Origin: Strix aluco
Taxonomy: Eukaryota; Chordata; Aves; Strigiformes; Strigidae
Direction of reading: 5' to 3'
DNA: 64,000 bases
Assembly: GCF_031877795.1 (NCBI RefSeq)
Contig: NC_133970.1
Coordinates: 44,726,296-44,790,295, forward strand
The position numbers and the translations under genes are program-made. Shown here piece after piece: positions 40,428-54,319 of this stretch. The notes beneath the pieces are model-generated. The model was not told where the DNA came from. It did not search any database and saw nothing but the letters and a program-made list of their open reading frames with translations. How positions within the stretch are numbered: position 1 is the stretch's first letter; each line of letters starts with the position of its first letter.

Positions 40428-40866
40428 GGTGGTGGCCCAGCAAAGTTTTATGACAAGTGACTGAAGTAACTGAAATTGCTTCTTTTAGAGTCTTAAAATG
40501 CTGAATTACACTTTTACTGAAGATGTGTTAAAGCTGGATATTTGACTTAGGATCTTATGAACACTTATGAAGTGTTCTAGGAGTTTCATGTTCTTCACAG
40601 CCATCTTCTACATGGATGTGATTATTTTAATAATTGTTTTATGGAAGAAATTTTTCCATCCCACACTTGCACCGAGTGCTCTGAACTTTAGTAGTATTTG
40701 ATAATGGGTCACTTGTAAAGTTTTCATAAGAAAAAATAAAAGACCAGGGATCTCATGTCCATATATTGATATTTGAAAGAAAGGGGGTTTTCTGTCTTTT
40801 TCTTATCTTTGATGGTTTTAGTATAGTACTAACTTCAGAGGCATTTATCTTTTGAACACAGAGTGA

Positions 40867-40913
40867 TCTGTACTATACCACATTTGATTTTAGCCAAAAG
40901 CCTGAGAAGTGAT
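40867..40913 (-). pseudogene. U2 snRNA-like fragment (right-arm copy)
   Basis: Mirror of 12229-12275, with the same differences from U2. Confidence 0.6.
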
Positions 40914-42311
40914 CCTTTGCGGTCAAAAATGGACGAAGCAAGTCCTTCAGCTAACTTTGTTGCTTACTGTGCTTTCAGTGCTTTTACACAACTCCCATTA
41001 ACATCTTGACCTTGTAATTGAAATTAAGGGTAATATTTATTTTCTTCTGATGCAGCCTACATAATGACAGGATTCCTGAAGTTATCCCTTCACTCATTCT
41101 CAACATTTGTATGTGAAGGTAGCTGTTATAATTTTGTTTTGTTCTTGCTAAAATAAGAATAAAATAGTTTAAATAAAGGAATGTCTAAAACCTTTTCATT
41201 GAGGAAAAATAGAAAGTTTATTTTGGGCTGATACTATAGTAAATGAGGTGTCAGATTTTGACATTAAATGGTGTTGGAGGCTTTTATGAGTTTCACAGAA
41301 ATTGCAGAAACTCTTTAATTTAGATCCTTGTTTAGATCCTCTTAGGGTAGAGATGTTTAGATCCTGTTAGGGTAGAGTATCCTGCCTGGGCGTTGCCTCA
41401 TGGTTTTCTTATGAAATTCATATTGGACTGTTGGTGTATGTACAGCTTTTGGATCTTCCATGGCATACTGCAGTACATGGTATGAGATATGACAAAAAGA
41501 CAGCTAATCAATACATAAATAGCGATTCTTAGGGGTGCAGTGATGTATGTGATTTCTGTTCCTGTATTTGACCGTCCTATTAAAGCTAAAAGAAGTGATA
41601 CATAGGGTTTCTGCATTCTCTAAAGGTGATGTGAAGTTGCCTTGTTTCCTGCCTGATTAATAACTAACTTCTTCCTGTATATGATGGGATTCCTAATGAG
41701 TTTAACTCAGCGATTTCATATCAGTTCTAAGCTGATGTTTTTCCAGGTGGTATAATTCTGATTTTTTTTTTTTTTTTTTTTCCCCCCATGGTTAATGTAT
41801 GATGTTAGTGGATGTTTTGTTCCTAATGGATACCTGAGAACCATCACTTGCATTTTTCTGCATGGGACTCAGTTCTCTGGTTTAATTCCCACCAAGGTGA
41901 CATCATGCATGCTTCTATTTACAGTATCTCATATCCTGGAGTCATTAAATGATAGTTACCACTAAACACAAGTTATGACTTCATTAAAGCTTAGGGTTCT
42001 TCAGACTCTGTTCAAACAGGACAGGCCTGTTGGTTTTGTCCTCATTTCTCACAGTGTGTATCTAAATCTCTTAACACCCTTTCACTAATCCATGGAGCTT
42101 TTACATAGGGTATTCACAGTCAGTGGTAGATCACTTCAGGCAGTGGCTACGTGCAGATGCTGTTTTACAACTATTTCAGTCTTGCCCTCATTTCTTCTAA
42201 TAACACAGTGCAATTCCATGTCTTTGATCAAAGTTTAGCTGATATTTCCAGTGCACATTTGTTACATTCTATATTTTGCTATTGCAAGTCATTGGTTTTT
42301 CAGTGGGCAGT

Positions 42312-43156
42312 TGTCATGTCCTGCTCGGATGAGGGAGACAAGTGACTTAGATTTGTAAATCCCCAACAGAGTGGACAATGGTAAGACAAGTCTCAAAGTC
42401 CAGACATAAACATTTATTAACTTCCCACAATGTACTAACTGGATACATGATAATTGGCTAAGTATATAATGAGTGATGGCAAGTGATATAGTATGCCTTG
42501 TGTTACTTAATGGTAATAAGGGAAAAGGGGAAAAAGAAAGAGGGAGGTATAGAGAAATAGAGATCACCGGTCTGGGTTCCTGCGTTTGTCCTGTCCGAGT
42601 TTGTCAGGGATGCATCCGTCTTCTTCACTTCTTCATGTCTTCTCTTTTCTTTCTATATTTCACTCCTCACCCTCCCTCAATTTATACACCCTTTCCTTGG
42701 GTCCGTCCCCTAGGTCGACCCACATACCTACGTATCCCATGTATGGGGAGGGGTAAGGTGCTTCATGGGATGATGTAATTAGCATGATCATGTTAACACC
42801 CCTGCATATGCTAATGAAGACTGACTTTAATATGCATTTTGTGGATAATGAAGCAAAGGTCATTCACCAGACAGATGGCCCTTGAAACTTTACAGGATGC
42901 CCCAGAGCAGAACTGTCCTGTCTCCACAGGGCTCCCCCCTCCAGCTGCATCCTGTGTTATCTAGGCAGCCTTATCAGCTCCAAACTCCACACTGTCCACC
43001 CTGTGACTATAGTTTCATTACTTGTGAGTCTTTGAGACATTCCTTGGCTTGGAGGGCCTCTGCTCCCCCCCATTCCTTATCTCTCTTGGGCCGTTTTTTC
43101 TCGCAGGCCTGTTTCTCTCAGGCCTTGTTTCAGGGAGTTACAAGTCGTCTCTCACA
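42312..43156 (-). mobile_element. Solo LTR, family A copy 2 (right-arm copy)
   Basis: Mirror of 9986-10830. The GCAGT flanks are at 42307-42311 and 43157-43161. Confidence 0.87.
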
Positions 43157-43981
43157 GCAGTTGGGCATAGCATGTGTCAGAGGTGTGTTCGCATATAAAC
43201 CAATACAGCATGGCTTGATACTACAGAGTAATTCCACGTTATTAATGGGAAAATAACTGGATAAAATATTCATTAACAAATTGGGTACTGTAAGATTAGT
43301 ATAGTTGATTCCACACAAAAATTAACGAGAAGCATTTTTATATGATCACTCCTGCATTTGAACATCTCTGCTGAGTGTGCAGATTCACGAGGTTCATTTT
43401 TGAGAACCATAGGTTTCAAGTTTAAAATGTGGTTTAATTGCAAAAGTAACACATACAATATATGCTTGTTCCAGACTTAAGGTGATTCTCAGACGAGAGG
43501 GCTTCTTTGCAACGGATTAAACCTAGCTAATTTTAAAGTTTGCATGACATGCTAGCAAGCTAATATTAAATACTGCTTAGTGTGCTTCTGCTTTCATGGG
43601 TGCAGTTGACCTCTACTTCAGCCAAGGTTTGAAAAGACAAGATAAGTATTGTTTAAAAGAAAAAGCAGTATTCATTGCATTTTGAAAGGCAAATATCCTA
43701 ACATAAGATCTGAAGTGAAATATTTGGGTAGTAGTAAAGAATGTAAAAATGCTTAACAGGCTTTTATATTTTTAAGTCTGTCTTCTTGATAAGTTTTTTC
43801 TATACATGTAAATGTGCCATTATGAGGGAGTTTTTAATGTAGTAATGAATAAATCATAGAATGATTACATGTCCCATGTTTTGCCACTGTTGTGGAAGGA
43901 GTGATGCACTTGACTTGTAAGAGGGAAGTAGCAATATGCTTATTGATATAAAACAGCAATTTAACAAAGTTTGATAATAAA

Positions 43982-44699
43982 TGTGACAGTGGTTTAACAA
44001 GAGTCACTGGCAAGGTTCACTTGATATTTACTGCATAGAGGACAGGGTCAGACAAAACTGTCGGTGAGACGCTCCCATTGAGTCATGAGGGTTCAGAAAG
44101 GACCTCCTTGCGTTCTAAACTACTTCTCAGAGGGGAGTTTAGTTGTGGCTGGATCCAGATTTAGTCCCAGACTTGGTCAGTGGTTTATGTCTAAAGGATT
44201 ATATATGTGCACAATCAATCCTTTCTATCCCTTAGCTAAGATTTCAAAGTTTATCATGCTATTAATCACTTACCGAGAATCTGTTGTGGCAAGGAATCTC
44301 TCTACCTTGAGGACGCCCTTCGAGGTGTTCCTGCTCAAGGGGAGATCCTGGTGTGCAGCCTACTGCTGTGCAGAAGAGCTCAACGGGCCCTGGGCTGTCC
44401 ACTATTTATAGAGTAAGATAATTGACTCAGTCATATTTACATACTGACTACAGCTGTTAACTTCTAAATTTGACTTGACTCAGACATTGACCAGCACTGT
44501 GGTTAGGTGGGCACATTGTTCAAATTGGCCCTTGGCTATTGTGTTATCTGTCTCCCCTGAATCCACTTTAAGCTGGATGTAGCCATCGTGACCAGATGCA
44601 TCCATTACGACCACCACTGGTGGTTATCACTTGAGCAGGGTTATGGGAAATACTGTTCAGGTTGGGGGGGGAGGGAAGGGAGGAAAGCACACTGCCACA
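43982..44699 (-). mobile_element. Solo LTR, family B (right-arm copy)
   Basis: Mirror of 8443-9160, with the same provisional edges. Confidence 0.65.
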
Positions 44700-44842
44700 G
44701 CCGCCTAAAAGGATCATCACTGTTTTGGTAGACATAAAGTAGTCTTGTTTACTTGTTTGCAAATAATGTTTTCTTATATCCTGTAAAAAATACAGCTAGC
44801 TGATGTAACTAAAAAGTGGTTTCTTATTGCTTAAGAGTAACT

Positions 44843-45348
44843 GACATGCGGAGTCACAACTTTACAACCAGTAAGGTTATAAAGAAGGTATGTTTATTCA
44901 GCGCTGGGTGCACGGGGGATCGCTCCTCCACAAACGTGCACATTTTGGAGCGAAAAGCAGCTCCTTCCTATAGCGTAAGTGTTTACATATTCATGATAAT
45001 CCCGAGAATAGGGAGAGATATTACAATTAGTTTTGAGAAATCATTATCATAAATCCCGCCCCAAGTCCCTCCCCATTGCGCCTGCGCAGTGGCTCCTGGT
45101 GGTCTTGGGTGGGGGTCTTCAGGATGAAGATTGAAGATGCCTCCTCTTCCTCTCGTGACTTTTCACCCAATTAGGTCTCTTCAGCATGTCAATTTAGCAT
45201 TCTTTGAATCCCCGTTCCTTATCTTGGGACTCAGTAGTTGCATCTCCTCCCTTATCTCAAGAGCCCATCCTGCTGAGAGCCCACCCTGCTGAGAGGCCTG
45301 CATCTATTTTGTTAAGGTTTCTCACTTCATAACATCAAGGAAAGACAA
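44843..45348 (-). mobile_element. ERVK-like LTR (right-arm copy)
   Basis: Mirror of 7794-8299, with the same provisional edges. Confidence 0.6.
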
Positions 45349-45826
45349 GACATCCTAGTCTAATGTTTCTACTAGGTTTTTTACTAGGTTTCTACTAGAC
45401 TTTGGAATTCAAAAAGGGAAACCAAAATTTTGTATTGTGAATTTTGGCTGACCCTAATTCCCCAGGTTTGTGGATCTACTTGGATTTTGTTTCAGGGGAA
45501 AAAAAAAATTATTGCAAATTAAGTGAGTTAGAACTTGCCACATCTCTTGGGTTTTCAGTACATTTTGAATAAAATGTATGATAAACAATGAAGTATAATG
45601 CTTTCTCTAAGTTGTTCTACCCTGACAGTTAGATCTAGGACAGTTAATGATATTTAAAAAAAAAAAAAACAAACCCCAAAAAAACCCACCAAAAAAACCC
45701 CACCAAAAAACCTTGGAAAATTAGAGTAATGATTTTATTTAGTGACTTTAACGTTTATACTTCTAAAGCCAAATGTCTTCAAAAACAACTCGTAGAGAAA
45801 AAAGGATCTTTATGCGCTTTTATAAT

Positions 45827-46610
45827 TGCATTTGATGCATGTGGTAAGGGTGGGAACTGCAGAGCAGCCTCTGTGAGGAGAGGCTGGGGCTGCTGTGCAC
45901 TGGACACAGCCGGTTCCAGCTGGCTGTAGTGGACTCACTGCAGGGCACAGCTGAGCCCCTCAGCCACTGCGGTGGTGCCTCGGTGTAAACAGTTAAGAAA
46001 GGGCAAAAACGCTGTGCAGCAGTGCGAGAGAGAGTGAGGAAAAAAGTGTGAGAAACAGCCCTGCAGTGAGAGCAGGAGGAGGTGCTCCATGTGCCGAGGA
46101 GAGCACTGCGCAGCAGGAATTTCCCTGCAGCCTGGGGAGAGGACCACACTGGAGCGGATATCCGCACTGCTGCCTGTGGGAGGACCCCACACCGCAGCAG
46201 CTGTATATGCATTGAAGGAGGCTGCAGCCTGTGGAGAGCCAATGCTGGAGGAGGTTTATTCTGAAGGACTGCAGCCAGGGAGAAACTATGCTGGAGCAGA
46301 GGAAAAATGTGAGGAAAGAGTGGCAGATTTGAAGTGTTATGAACTGACTGCAACCCTCTGTCCCCTTGCACCTGTGTTTTTAGTTTTGTCTTATGTTTCT
46401 CACCATCCAGCTCTATTTTTAGTTGGCAATAAATTAAATGAATTTTCACCGAGTCTGGTTTGTCCATGATGGCAATTGGTAAGTGATCTCCCTGTCTTTA
46501 TCTTCACCCACAGTTTTTCATCTTATCTTCTTCCCCTGTACAGTTGAGGAGGGGGAGTGAGAGAGCAGCTGGTTGGGGGTCTGGCAGCCAGCTAGAGTAT
46601 ACCCACCACA
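45827..46610 (+). mobile_element. Solo ERVL-type LTR (right-arm copy)
   Basis: Mirror of 6532-7315. The ATAAT flanks are at 45822-45826 and 46611-46615, and AATAAA is at 46429-46434 on the sense strand. Confidence 0.85.
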
Positions 46611-49600
46611 ATAATCTAGAGTTGTCATAGATCTAGCTTGTGATTAATGTACTTGTTTGAAAGAATAAGAAGGGACAAGGATTGTTCCTAAGCAGAGGCA
46701 GGATTTTGCTGCATGTATTCCAACTTTGGGGAAGGAAGAGATCTCTAAAGGAAAATACAGTGTTGATGCTCGTTCAGAGGAAATAATGTTAAGGGAGGAT
46801 ACAACAAGGAGTAGACCATTTTGAATGAGCAGTGTTCAGGCTGTATTCTGAAAATGAGCAGTGACTCCAGAAAGAAATACACTAACTTGACTAAATACTT
46901 TTTAGTATTTAATAGGGCATGAGAGACCATATTTTTAGACCTATCTTGTCTGGTAAAATTCTTACCAAGCATAGTTATTAACTGGTAAAACACAGATAGC
47001 TTTTTCCCCTTAAGAGAATTTTGTAAAACCTAAGTAAACCAAAATGCATTACTTTACAAAATGCCTTTTCTAAAGCAATGATTTATCACAATTTTGCAAT
47101 AGCTCTATTAGAGGAAATAAAACAGGTAGTACTTAATATTTGCTTTCATTGTAAAATTACTTTTATGAATGTAGTTCTCTTGGGAGATCTTATGGCTGTG
47201 ATTAGTTACTTTTCTGTGGACTGAGTTATATGATGTTCTAGCAGGATGAATGTGAAAATTAGCATTGGAAGTTTCATGGAATATGGCTTAAATATCACTG
47301 ACTGGAATTTAGAAATTCAAGAATATAGTGAAATATCAAGAACTACATTCAGCGGCTGAACAGGTTTGCACATTTAGCTGTGGGCAAAATCAGTGTGCAG
47401 CTATACTAAATTTTTCTTAATCTTGTATTAAAAAAATGACGACTTGGCATCACAAAAGAAAAGCAATAAAAGCTGGTATGTCAAAGCTTCAGTGATAAAT
47501 AGTTTTGTACTGCTGAATTAGGCGAGCACAATGTCTTCACTTGATTTGTATATGTTATTATATTGTATAACACCTAGTGTATTGTAAGCTGCAGTTATCT
47601 TCATAGCAGCATATGGTATTGTTTTAATAACTGTGAACCAGTGGAGCTAGGATAGGTAACAACCTCTGTCACGTTTATGCTAGTGCTGTTCCTGCCCAAG
47701 AGAACTAAAGAATGGTGATTCTTGTTTTCTGTAGGCCAGTATCGTTTGTCTTGTGTCTTAGTGCCCTGCTCAGTATTTTCTTAATACAAAAAAAACCCTT
47801 CAAAATTTTAAAGTGACTTCACTGTAGGTAGGTGGTGGGGTTTTTTTAGTTCTGCAATGGGAATAGCAGCACAAGCACACTTAATAGTTGTGATGTACAG
47901 ACTTGAATTGGATCTGCTATGAACTCCCCTGGCTTTCCTCTGTAGAGAAAAGAAGAAATACCATTTAGAGTAGTGAGAGAGTGGTTTAGCAAGCAAAAGT
48001 TTCTTCAAGTATTGTTTTTTCCCCCTATGGAGTACTCTTGAAGGTTATGAAGCATATAAAAACACTTAAGCCTCCCTGTGTGATTTGCCTTAAGCACTTG
48101 AACCAGTATTTTTCAAGCAGATACCCCCTCTGAAGCTTGTTTCATGAATACCTCAGGCTTGAGAGCTGTATAGCAGGAAGGATTTTTGTGGCAGTGCAGT
48201 CAGCTATGACTCATGAGACCTGAGCTGGATACAGACTTCCTCAGTAACTGTGTAGCCAACTAAATGTTTGTGTAAAGTGCTTGTTTAGAATTTAAGAGCT
48301 AGTATCAGTTTGTTCTATACAGAGAAATCTGGGACACTTGCAGTTGCCTTTATTTCAGCAGAATTCTCTGCAGGTGCCTTGAAAGAAAGCTTTGGGAGGC
48401 ATATAGAAAGGATGCTTGGTGATGCTGGAGGCCTATTTCTTGTAGCGTATTCTTGCATGGAATTATGACTTAGCCGTTTTTCTTTGAAACGCTGGCTCTA
48501 GAAGAAGCCCTTGGCACATACACAGGCTGCCTCAGCCACAGACTCTTAGTGTCTGCCAAACTCACCTTTGAAAACTATAAAGGTTTTCAGGTGCTCTCAT
48601 TCACAGTGTCATGTCGGTCTGGGTTTTGTTCCCTGGTGTCCTCTCAATTTGTATATGCTGCTTGAGGCTGCCGAAGGGTAGGGGTGTTAGGAAAAAGCAG
48701 CTGAAGTTCTCCAACCTGCTTTAGGTCCTGAGGGTAGATAGTGACTCCTTGCTTTTGGCTTCTCTGTGCGGCTAAAACATTCCCCTTTTTCTTGCCTTGT
48801 CTTGCTTGTGAAAGGGCAGTAGGACTCAACACAGGTCCTTAGCTTGTTACACTTGAAAATCGCTGTTTTTCCTGCAACGTCTTGTCAGGCTAAGAACCTA
48901 TACCATTTTATAATCCCTTCTGAGCACATGAAGGAAAGTGAACACTAGGCTAGAAACTGAACTTCAGATAAAAGGAGATCTAAATGAAATGAAGTGAGAT
49001 CTACAGGGAGAAAGTAAAGGGAAGAGAAATGGGAAAACATGAAGTATAAGGAGAGGCTCGAACTAGTCTGAGGAGGTTAGAAGAATAAAGGACAGACCTG
49101 AGATGCTTTGTGGTCTCTGCCAGATGCAGATACAGAAAACAATAAAAGCATTTATATCGAGAGGGAAACCAAGGAAGTTTGTCCAGAGCTCAGCGGGGAG
49201 GAGAATGTAAGAGATATGATACCAATAAATTACGTATTTGTCTGCCAAGTTGTCAATGAAAATGAAATATGAACTCATTCTTGGTTGAGAAAAGGGTTAA
49301 TCAGCAACAACTTGACTTGTTCTGGGTTAAGAAAAGAACAGGTCACGTGATTCAGATGTTTTATTTGCTCTAGGTAAAATGCATGTTAGAGAACTTGACT
49401 TTCACGTTCAGTGAATTCAGGGTTCTTATGGTAGAGCCTGTCTATAAAAAATGTGGAGGAAAAGGAGGGAAATAATAGGTCTGACTTCAGTTGCCAGAAA
49501 AATATGGAAAACAGGCAATTAAGTACTATAAAATGGTAAATAGGTAACATGCATTTGTTGAGTAAATCATGTATCTCCTAACTTTCTTTTCAAGCAGTAT

Positions 49601-50322
49601 TTAGCATTGCTAGTGGAGTTTTCTTATCTTTAAGCAACTTGTCTAACAGGACCACCTGTTCAGCTGGCTTTTTTGTAATATGAAATTGCACACTGAACTG
49701 AGGATAACCCTAGACCTGATTTTTATGTGGCCTAGTCTCTTAACTATAGGTAATGCAGAAGTGTGCATGCAGTGAATGGCCCAGAAAGGTGTTTTGACAT
49801 TTTTAGCTAGACCTCAAGCAAAACATTTCCCTTCCTTGTCATAGCAACAGGGCATAGTTTTTCAAATATATTAAAAGTTGTTATGCAAAGAAAGGGAATA
49901 CATCAACCTGCCTTTGAAAAGGGCAGAGAGTAATGTTCTTAAATCACAATAAAAGATGTTTAGGTTAGAGATGGAGGGAAAAAACTGACAGCAAGGATGG
50001 TTGTGCACTGGAATAAGTTGTATATGGAAGTGTGGAATCAGTAGTACTGCAAGCTTTTAAGATTAGTTTTGGTAAGTCTTTCTAACTGCATAGCATGTAA
50101 TTGCTTTTAACTCCTCCCAAAAAAGGGCTTCAGAGAGAGAGATTGAGCAGAGGAATACTGTCATGGCAGGAAAAACTTTGATAGCCAATTCTTGTACACT
50201 TGATTTTTTTGGGTGATTTCTGGGAGAATCTTCCATAGTTGTAGGTGCATATCCCCCACCACGTGGCTAAAGGAGGTCCTGGCAGAGGGATGGCTGGGAA
50301 CAGGCTTATATTGATGTGGCAG

Positions 50323-50923
50323 TGTGGTGGTTTGACCTTGGCTAAATGCCAGGTACCCACCAAGTCGCTCTATCACTTCCCCCCCGCTTCCCCCTTTTTT
50401 CTCAACAGGGCAAAGAGGAGAAAGAAAATAAGATAGGAAAAGAAAATAACCCTTGTGGGTAAAACAACAGCAGTTTTAATATAAGCAAAGCAAAGGTCCA
50501 TGCACGGAAGCAAAAAAAGCAAACAGATTTATTCTCTACTTCCCATGAACAGGCGATGTCGGGCCTTCTCAGGAAGCAGGGCTCCCATACGCGGAGGGGT
50601 TGCCTCGGAGGACCAAGGGTGACCCCACCCCCTTCCTCCTTTCTCCCAGCTTTATACTGAGCAGCCGTCAGATGGTCTGGAATATCCCTTTGGTCAGTTG
50701 GGGTCAGCTGTCCTGGCTGTGTCCCCTCCCAAGACCTTGCCCACCCCGTCCCACTGTGGGGGGGGGAAATGTCAGAAAGAGCCTTGGTGCTGTGTAAGCA
50801 CCACTCAGCAGTAGCCACACCACCAGGGTGCTATCAACACCCTGCCAGCTCCCAACATCAAACACAGCACCGTGAGGGCTGCTACAGGGGAAAACCAATT
50901 CCGGCTCAGCCAGACCCAGTACA
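50323..50923 (-). mobile_element. Solo ERVL-type LTR (right-arm copy)
   Basis: Mirror of 2219-2819. The GGCAG flanks are at 50318-50322 and 50924-50928. It has the same orientation as the provirus at 59712-63965, whose LTRs are very similar. Confidence 0.9.
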
Positions 50924-51519
50924 GGCAGGCTTGCTACCCTAAAGCAGATAAACATCTTCCTCGTATATAGTAATAATAATGTAGCAAATGCAGTTTGAAA
51001 AAGAGGGGCCTGAACTTAGACTTGATGTCCCTTACATCCCTATGTTCTGTGGCTCAGTGAAGGCAAAGTAGCATGCATAATCAGTTTTGGAAGTTGTTTG
51101 AATTGAATTAAGTTGAGATGGTCAGGTATTAAGGGAATTGGTAGCTGCAGCTGATTCACTTGATTGTCAGCTTTGTCACTTGCTGGATGTTTTTTTTCTG
51201 TGGGAAGCTTAAATTTCTTTAAATTGAATTTAGGTTAAGATGCTTGACCAAATATGTGAAGCTATTAAAAAAGTGAAGCTTCAAGTACTTGTGTTAAACT
51301 CTTCCTAGCTCATTTCTTATTTGCTAGTTGGCTTCTGTTGTCCTTTTCTTCCTCCTTAGTATATTTAAACAAGAAAGATTGTGTATTGTTTAAGTAGCTC
51401 CTGACTTCCAGATCCTTAGAAAATAATTCTCACTGACATTGAACTGTTGTGCATGATGCCACAAATGAGACTTGCTTTTAGGTTTTCTTTTGTGGAGTGC
51501 TTCATGAGTGATCCACAGT

Positions 51520-52323
51520 TGTCACGTCCCGCTCAGACGAGGGAGACAAGTGACTCAGATTCGCAAATCCCCAATGGAGCAGACAACAAGTCTCCAAGTC
51601 CAAACGTTTATTAACTGCCCACAATGTACTAATTGAACACACGATAGTTGGCTAAGTATATAGCAAGTTGTGGCAAGCAATACAATATGCCTTGCATTTC
51701 TTAATGGGAAAGGGAAAAGAGGGAGATAGAGGGGATGGGGAAATACAGATCACCGGTCTGGGTTTCTGCGCTGATCCTGCCAGCGAGGGTTCCAGTAGGC
51801 ACAGGAGGCAGCCGTCTGTTTCACTTGCATCCGTCTTCTTCACTTCACTGCTCTCTCCGGGCCCCCCCCCCCGCCCTTCTTGATTTATACACCCTTTCCT
51901 TGGGTCCGTCCCCTAGGTCGACCCACATACCTACGTATCCCATGTTACGGGGAGGGGTGAGGTGTTTCATGGGATGATGTAATTAGCATGATCATGTCAG
52001 CCCTCGTTAGCATATTGAGGGGTGTTAACTTTAATATGCATTTTGTGGATAATGAAGCAAAGGTCACTCACCGGACAGATGGCCCTTGAAGTTTTGGCCA
52101 GGTGCCCCAGAGCAGAGCCGTCCTGTCTTCACAGGGCTCCCTCCTCCAGCCCCATCTTGTGTTATTGGGGCAGCCTTATCAGCTCCGACCTCCACAGAAT
52201 GCACCCTGTGACTCATAGTTTTGTCTTGCGAGTGTTTGAGGCATTTCTTCGCTCAGCCTCAACTTTTGCTTTCTCAGGCTGTTTTTCTTAGTTTCTCGCA
52301 GGCCTGGTTTCTTGTCTTTCACA
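51520..52323 (-). mobile_element. Solo LTR, family A copy 1 (right-arm copy)
   Basis: Mirror of 819-1622. Confidence 0.82.
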
Positions 52324-52667
52324 GCAGTGCTTTAGTTGTCTGCAAGATGAATGTATCCACAGAGCAGTTCTTGCATTGTAAAGGATGTTAACGTATGTAG
52401 TCTTGTCTTTGGCATCAGGAATCAATATTTATGGTCTTTCAGATAGTGTCATTCACCTTAAGCTTAGAGCCTGTTATCTTCCTGTGGTTACTTGTATGTA
52501 TAACTTTTCTTTGTATTCAAATTCAAAAAGGTGTTCGGCTATACCTGTGTTAAGTTCTGTTAAGAATAGTTTTCAATGAAGGGGAAAAAAAAAAGTTGTG
52601 GTTTGTGTTGGATGTTTGCGAAGGAGTAACTTTGAACTGACAGTGTCACAGGGCAGATTTAGATCAT

Positions 52668-53204
52668 TGTGTTGAAACAAAGAGCTTCACTCAACAGCCA
52701 GAATTGAGTATAACTGTTCAGCAGGGATTCTTTATTGGCAGCGCTGGGGATCGCTCCACCACAAGTGCTGCACTTACTAACAAAACTCTCTGACTAATAT
52801 ACACAAAAAGCATACATATGCATCAGATTGCTTAGAAAAGGCAGTCTTATGCTAATGGGTTCTCAGAATTCATTTACATAGTCTGAGCATGCGTAGTAAA
52901 AAGAGAGTGAGGGTCTTCTCCCCACCTTAGGGGTCCACATAGCCTTCCTCACACTGTCGTTAGTTGAACTTTAGGTTTCCCGTGTCACACATGGTCATGG
53001 AGTTACCTCATCCGTCCTTCAGCTCCTGTTTGTTCCAAGGAGGTTAGTTTAGACCAGCTTCCAGTCGCTTATCTTGACACTGGCGTCGTCTTAGACACTT
53101 GTTTTCTTTAGGTTCCTGCTATTAGGGATGTACTCAGGGAGTTTTTCAGACTGTCCAAGGCCTGCCTTATCTCCACTAGGCAAGGAGTTACAGGTTTCAA
53201 AACA
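52668..53204 (-). mobile_element. ERVK-like LTR spanning the last matched base of the right arm
   Basis: This is the full-length counterpart of the LTR cut at base 1. It begins near TGTGTTGAAAC on the plus strand and ends near GTTTCAAAACA at 53204, so it extends 63 bp past the last position that can be compared with the left arm. The flanks give no clear target duplication, so both ends are provisional. Confidence 0.6.
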
Positions 53205-54083
53205 TCTTACAAGTGGGTAACTGGGTAACAACTACAGAGGGTAGTTAGAAAAAAGTATAAATGAAATTATATACATTACAGCAAAATACAGGAAAAATAA
53301 AAGCTAGTAAAATACAAGTGATGTCTAACGTTAAAACTAAATGTCTTATTTTACAGGTCCCTGTACACTAGCAATTTCAAGTATACTTGTAGCAGCTTCC
53401 CTTCAGTTTTGTTCCCTTGTACTTTCCTTACCAGCTTCGCTGTAATGCTAGTAAAAGATTTTTAGTATTTGAGGCATGTGAACTGAAAGTTAGATGCATT
53501 TGAGTGGTGATATGGGAAGGGATTGCATGTCGCTCCCAGTTATCTGACAATCCTGTTTTAGTGAAGATAGTTGAGGCAGAGGGTGCCACAGCTTCCTTTA
53601 GTTGCCTGCCTGCCTTGTCATTTTGCTATAGTCTGCTTTTATGGTTCTATCCTGGTGCTTTTTGTTACGATATATGTATTTTCATCTAAAATCAATATTG
53701 GTAGCAATACCCTTAATTTTGCTTTCCTGCTTTGAATTTTTTTTTAAAAAGGTGTATTTTCCTGGCTGTGTCCGCTGGTTATTTTGTTAAAGGATTTCTT
53801 TGGAAGTATGAAGGCTTTGTCAATGTTTGTGTGGAACTCTTTTTGTGACAATTTTGTTTAAGAATGTACTAAATGGTCTTTTCTGTTTCAGAAGACTGGA
53901 ATTTTTCATTATGGATGTGTATGTTAGCTCATTATTTGAGACAGCTACATAAAAAGGAGCTTAGAATCTAGGATGAATTCAAGGCAATATTGATCAGTTT
54001 TTCTAATTACAGTATTTTAGAGTGTGAGATACTGTTGATCATGTTGATAATTCTAGCTATTCTTACACTCTTTTCTTTCACAG
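53205..54083. other. CERT1 intron next to exon 3
   Basis: AT-rich intronic DNA ending in the polypyrimidine tract TTTTCTTTCACAG at 54071-54083, the acceptor for exon 3. No other feature was seen. Confidence 0.7.
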
Positions 54084-54200
54084 CCCCATGACTTTGACGA
54101 ATGCAGATTTGATATTAGTGTAAACGATAGTGTTTGGTACCTTCGAGCTCAGGACCCAGACCACAGACAACAGTGGGTAGATGCAATAGAACAACACAAG
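54084..54200 (+). CDS. CERT1: CERT1 exon 3, end of PH domain (partial CDS)
   Basis: 117 bp, 39 codons, phase 0 at both ends, encoding residues 78-116 of ceramide transfer protein. It opens [19 protein letters not shown] and closes with [11 protein letters not shown], the C-terminal helix of the PH domain with its invariant Trp at residue 108. The acceptor CAG ends at 54083 and the donor GTATGG begins at 54201. It would follow exon 2 directly in the mRNA, but exons 1 and 2 are on the other strand, so no collinear transcript in this window can join them. Exon 4 is not in the remaining 9.8 kb. Confidence 0.95.
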
Positions 54201-54319
54201 GTATGGGGTTTTTCTGATTTCCTTTCTCACTCCCTCATTAGATCTAGTGGTGCTTGTGGAGAGTTGTAAGCTTCACTGTACAGCCATTAAAGTACTTGTT
54301 ATAAGTAGATTTCTCAAAT

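Larger units (their letters stand above)
36377..53141 (-). repeat. Right arm of the giant inverted repeat
   Basis: This is the reverse complement of 1-16765. The elements of the left arm recur here at 53142 minus their coordinate and on the opposite strand. The stretches with nothing recognised in the left arm are equally blank here (37483-39610, 40914-42306, 46616-50317, 51520 boundary flanks). The last base matched against the window is 53141, but this is set only by the left edge of the window. Confidence 0.97.
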
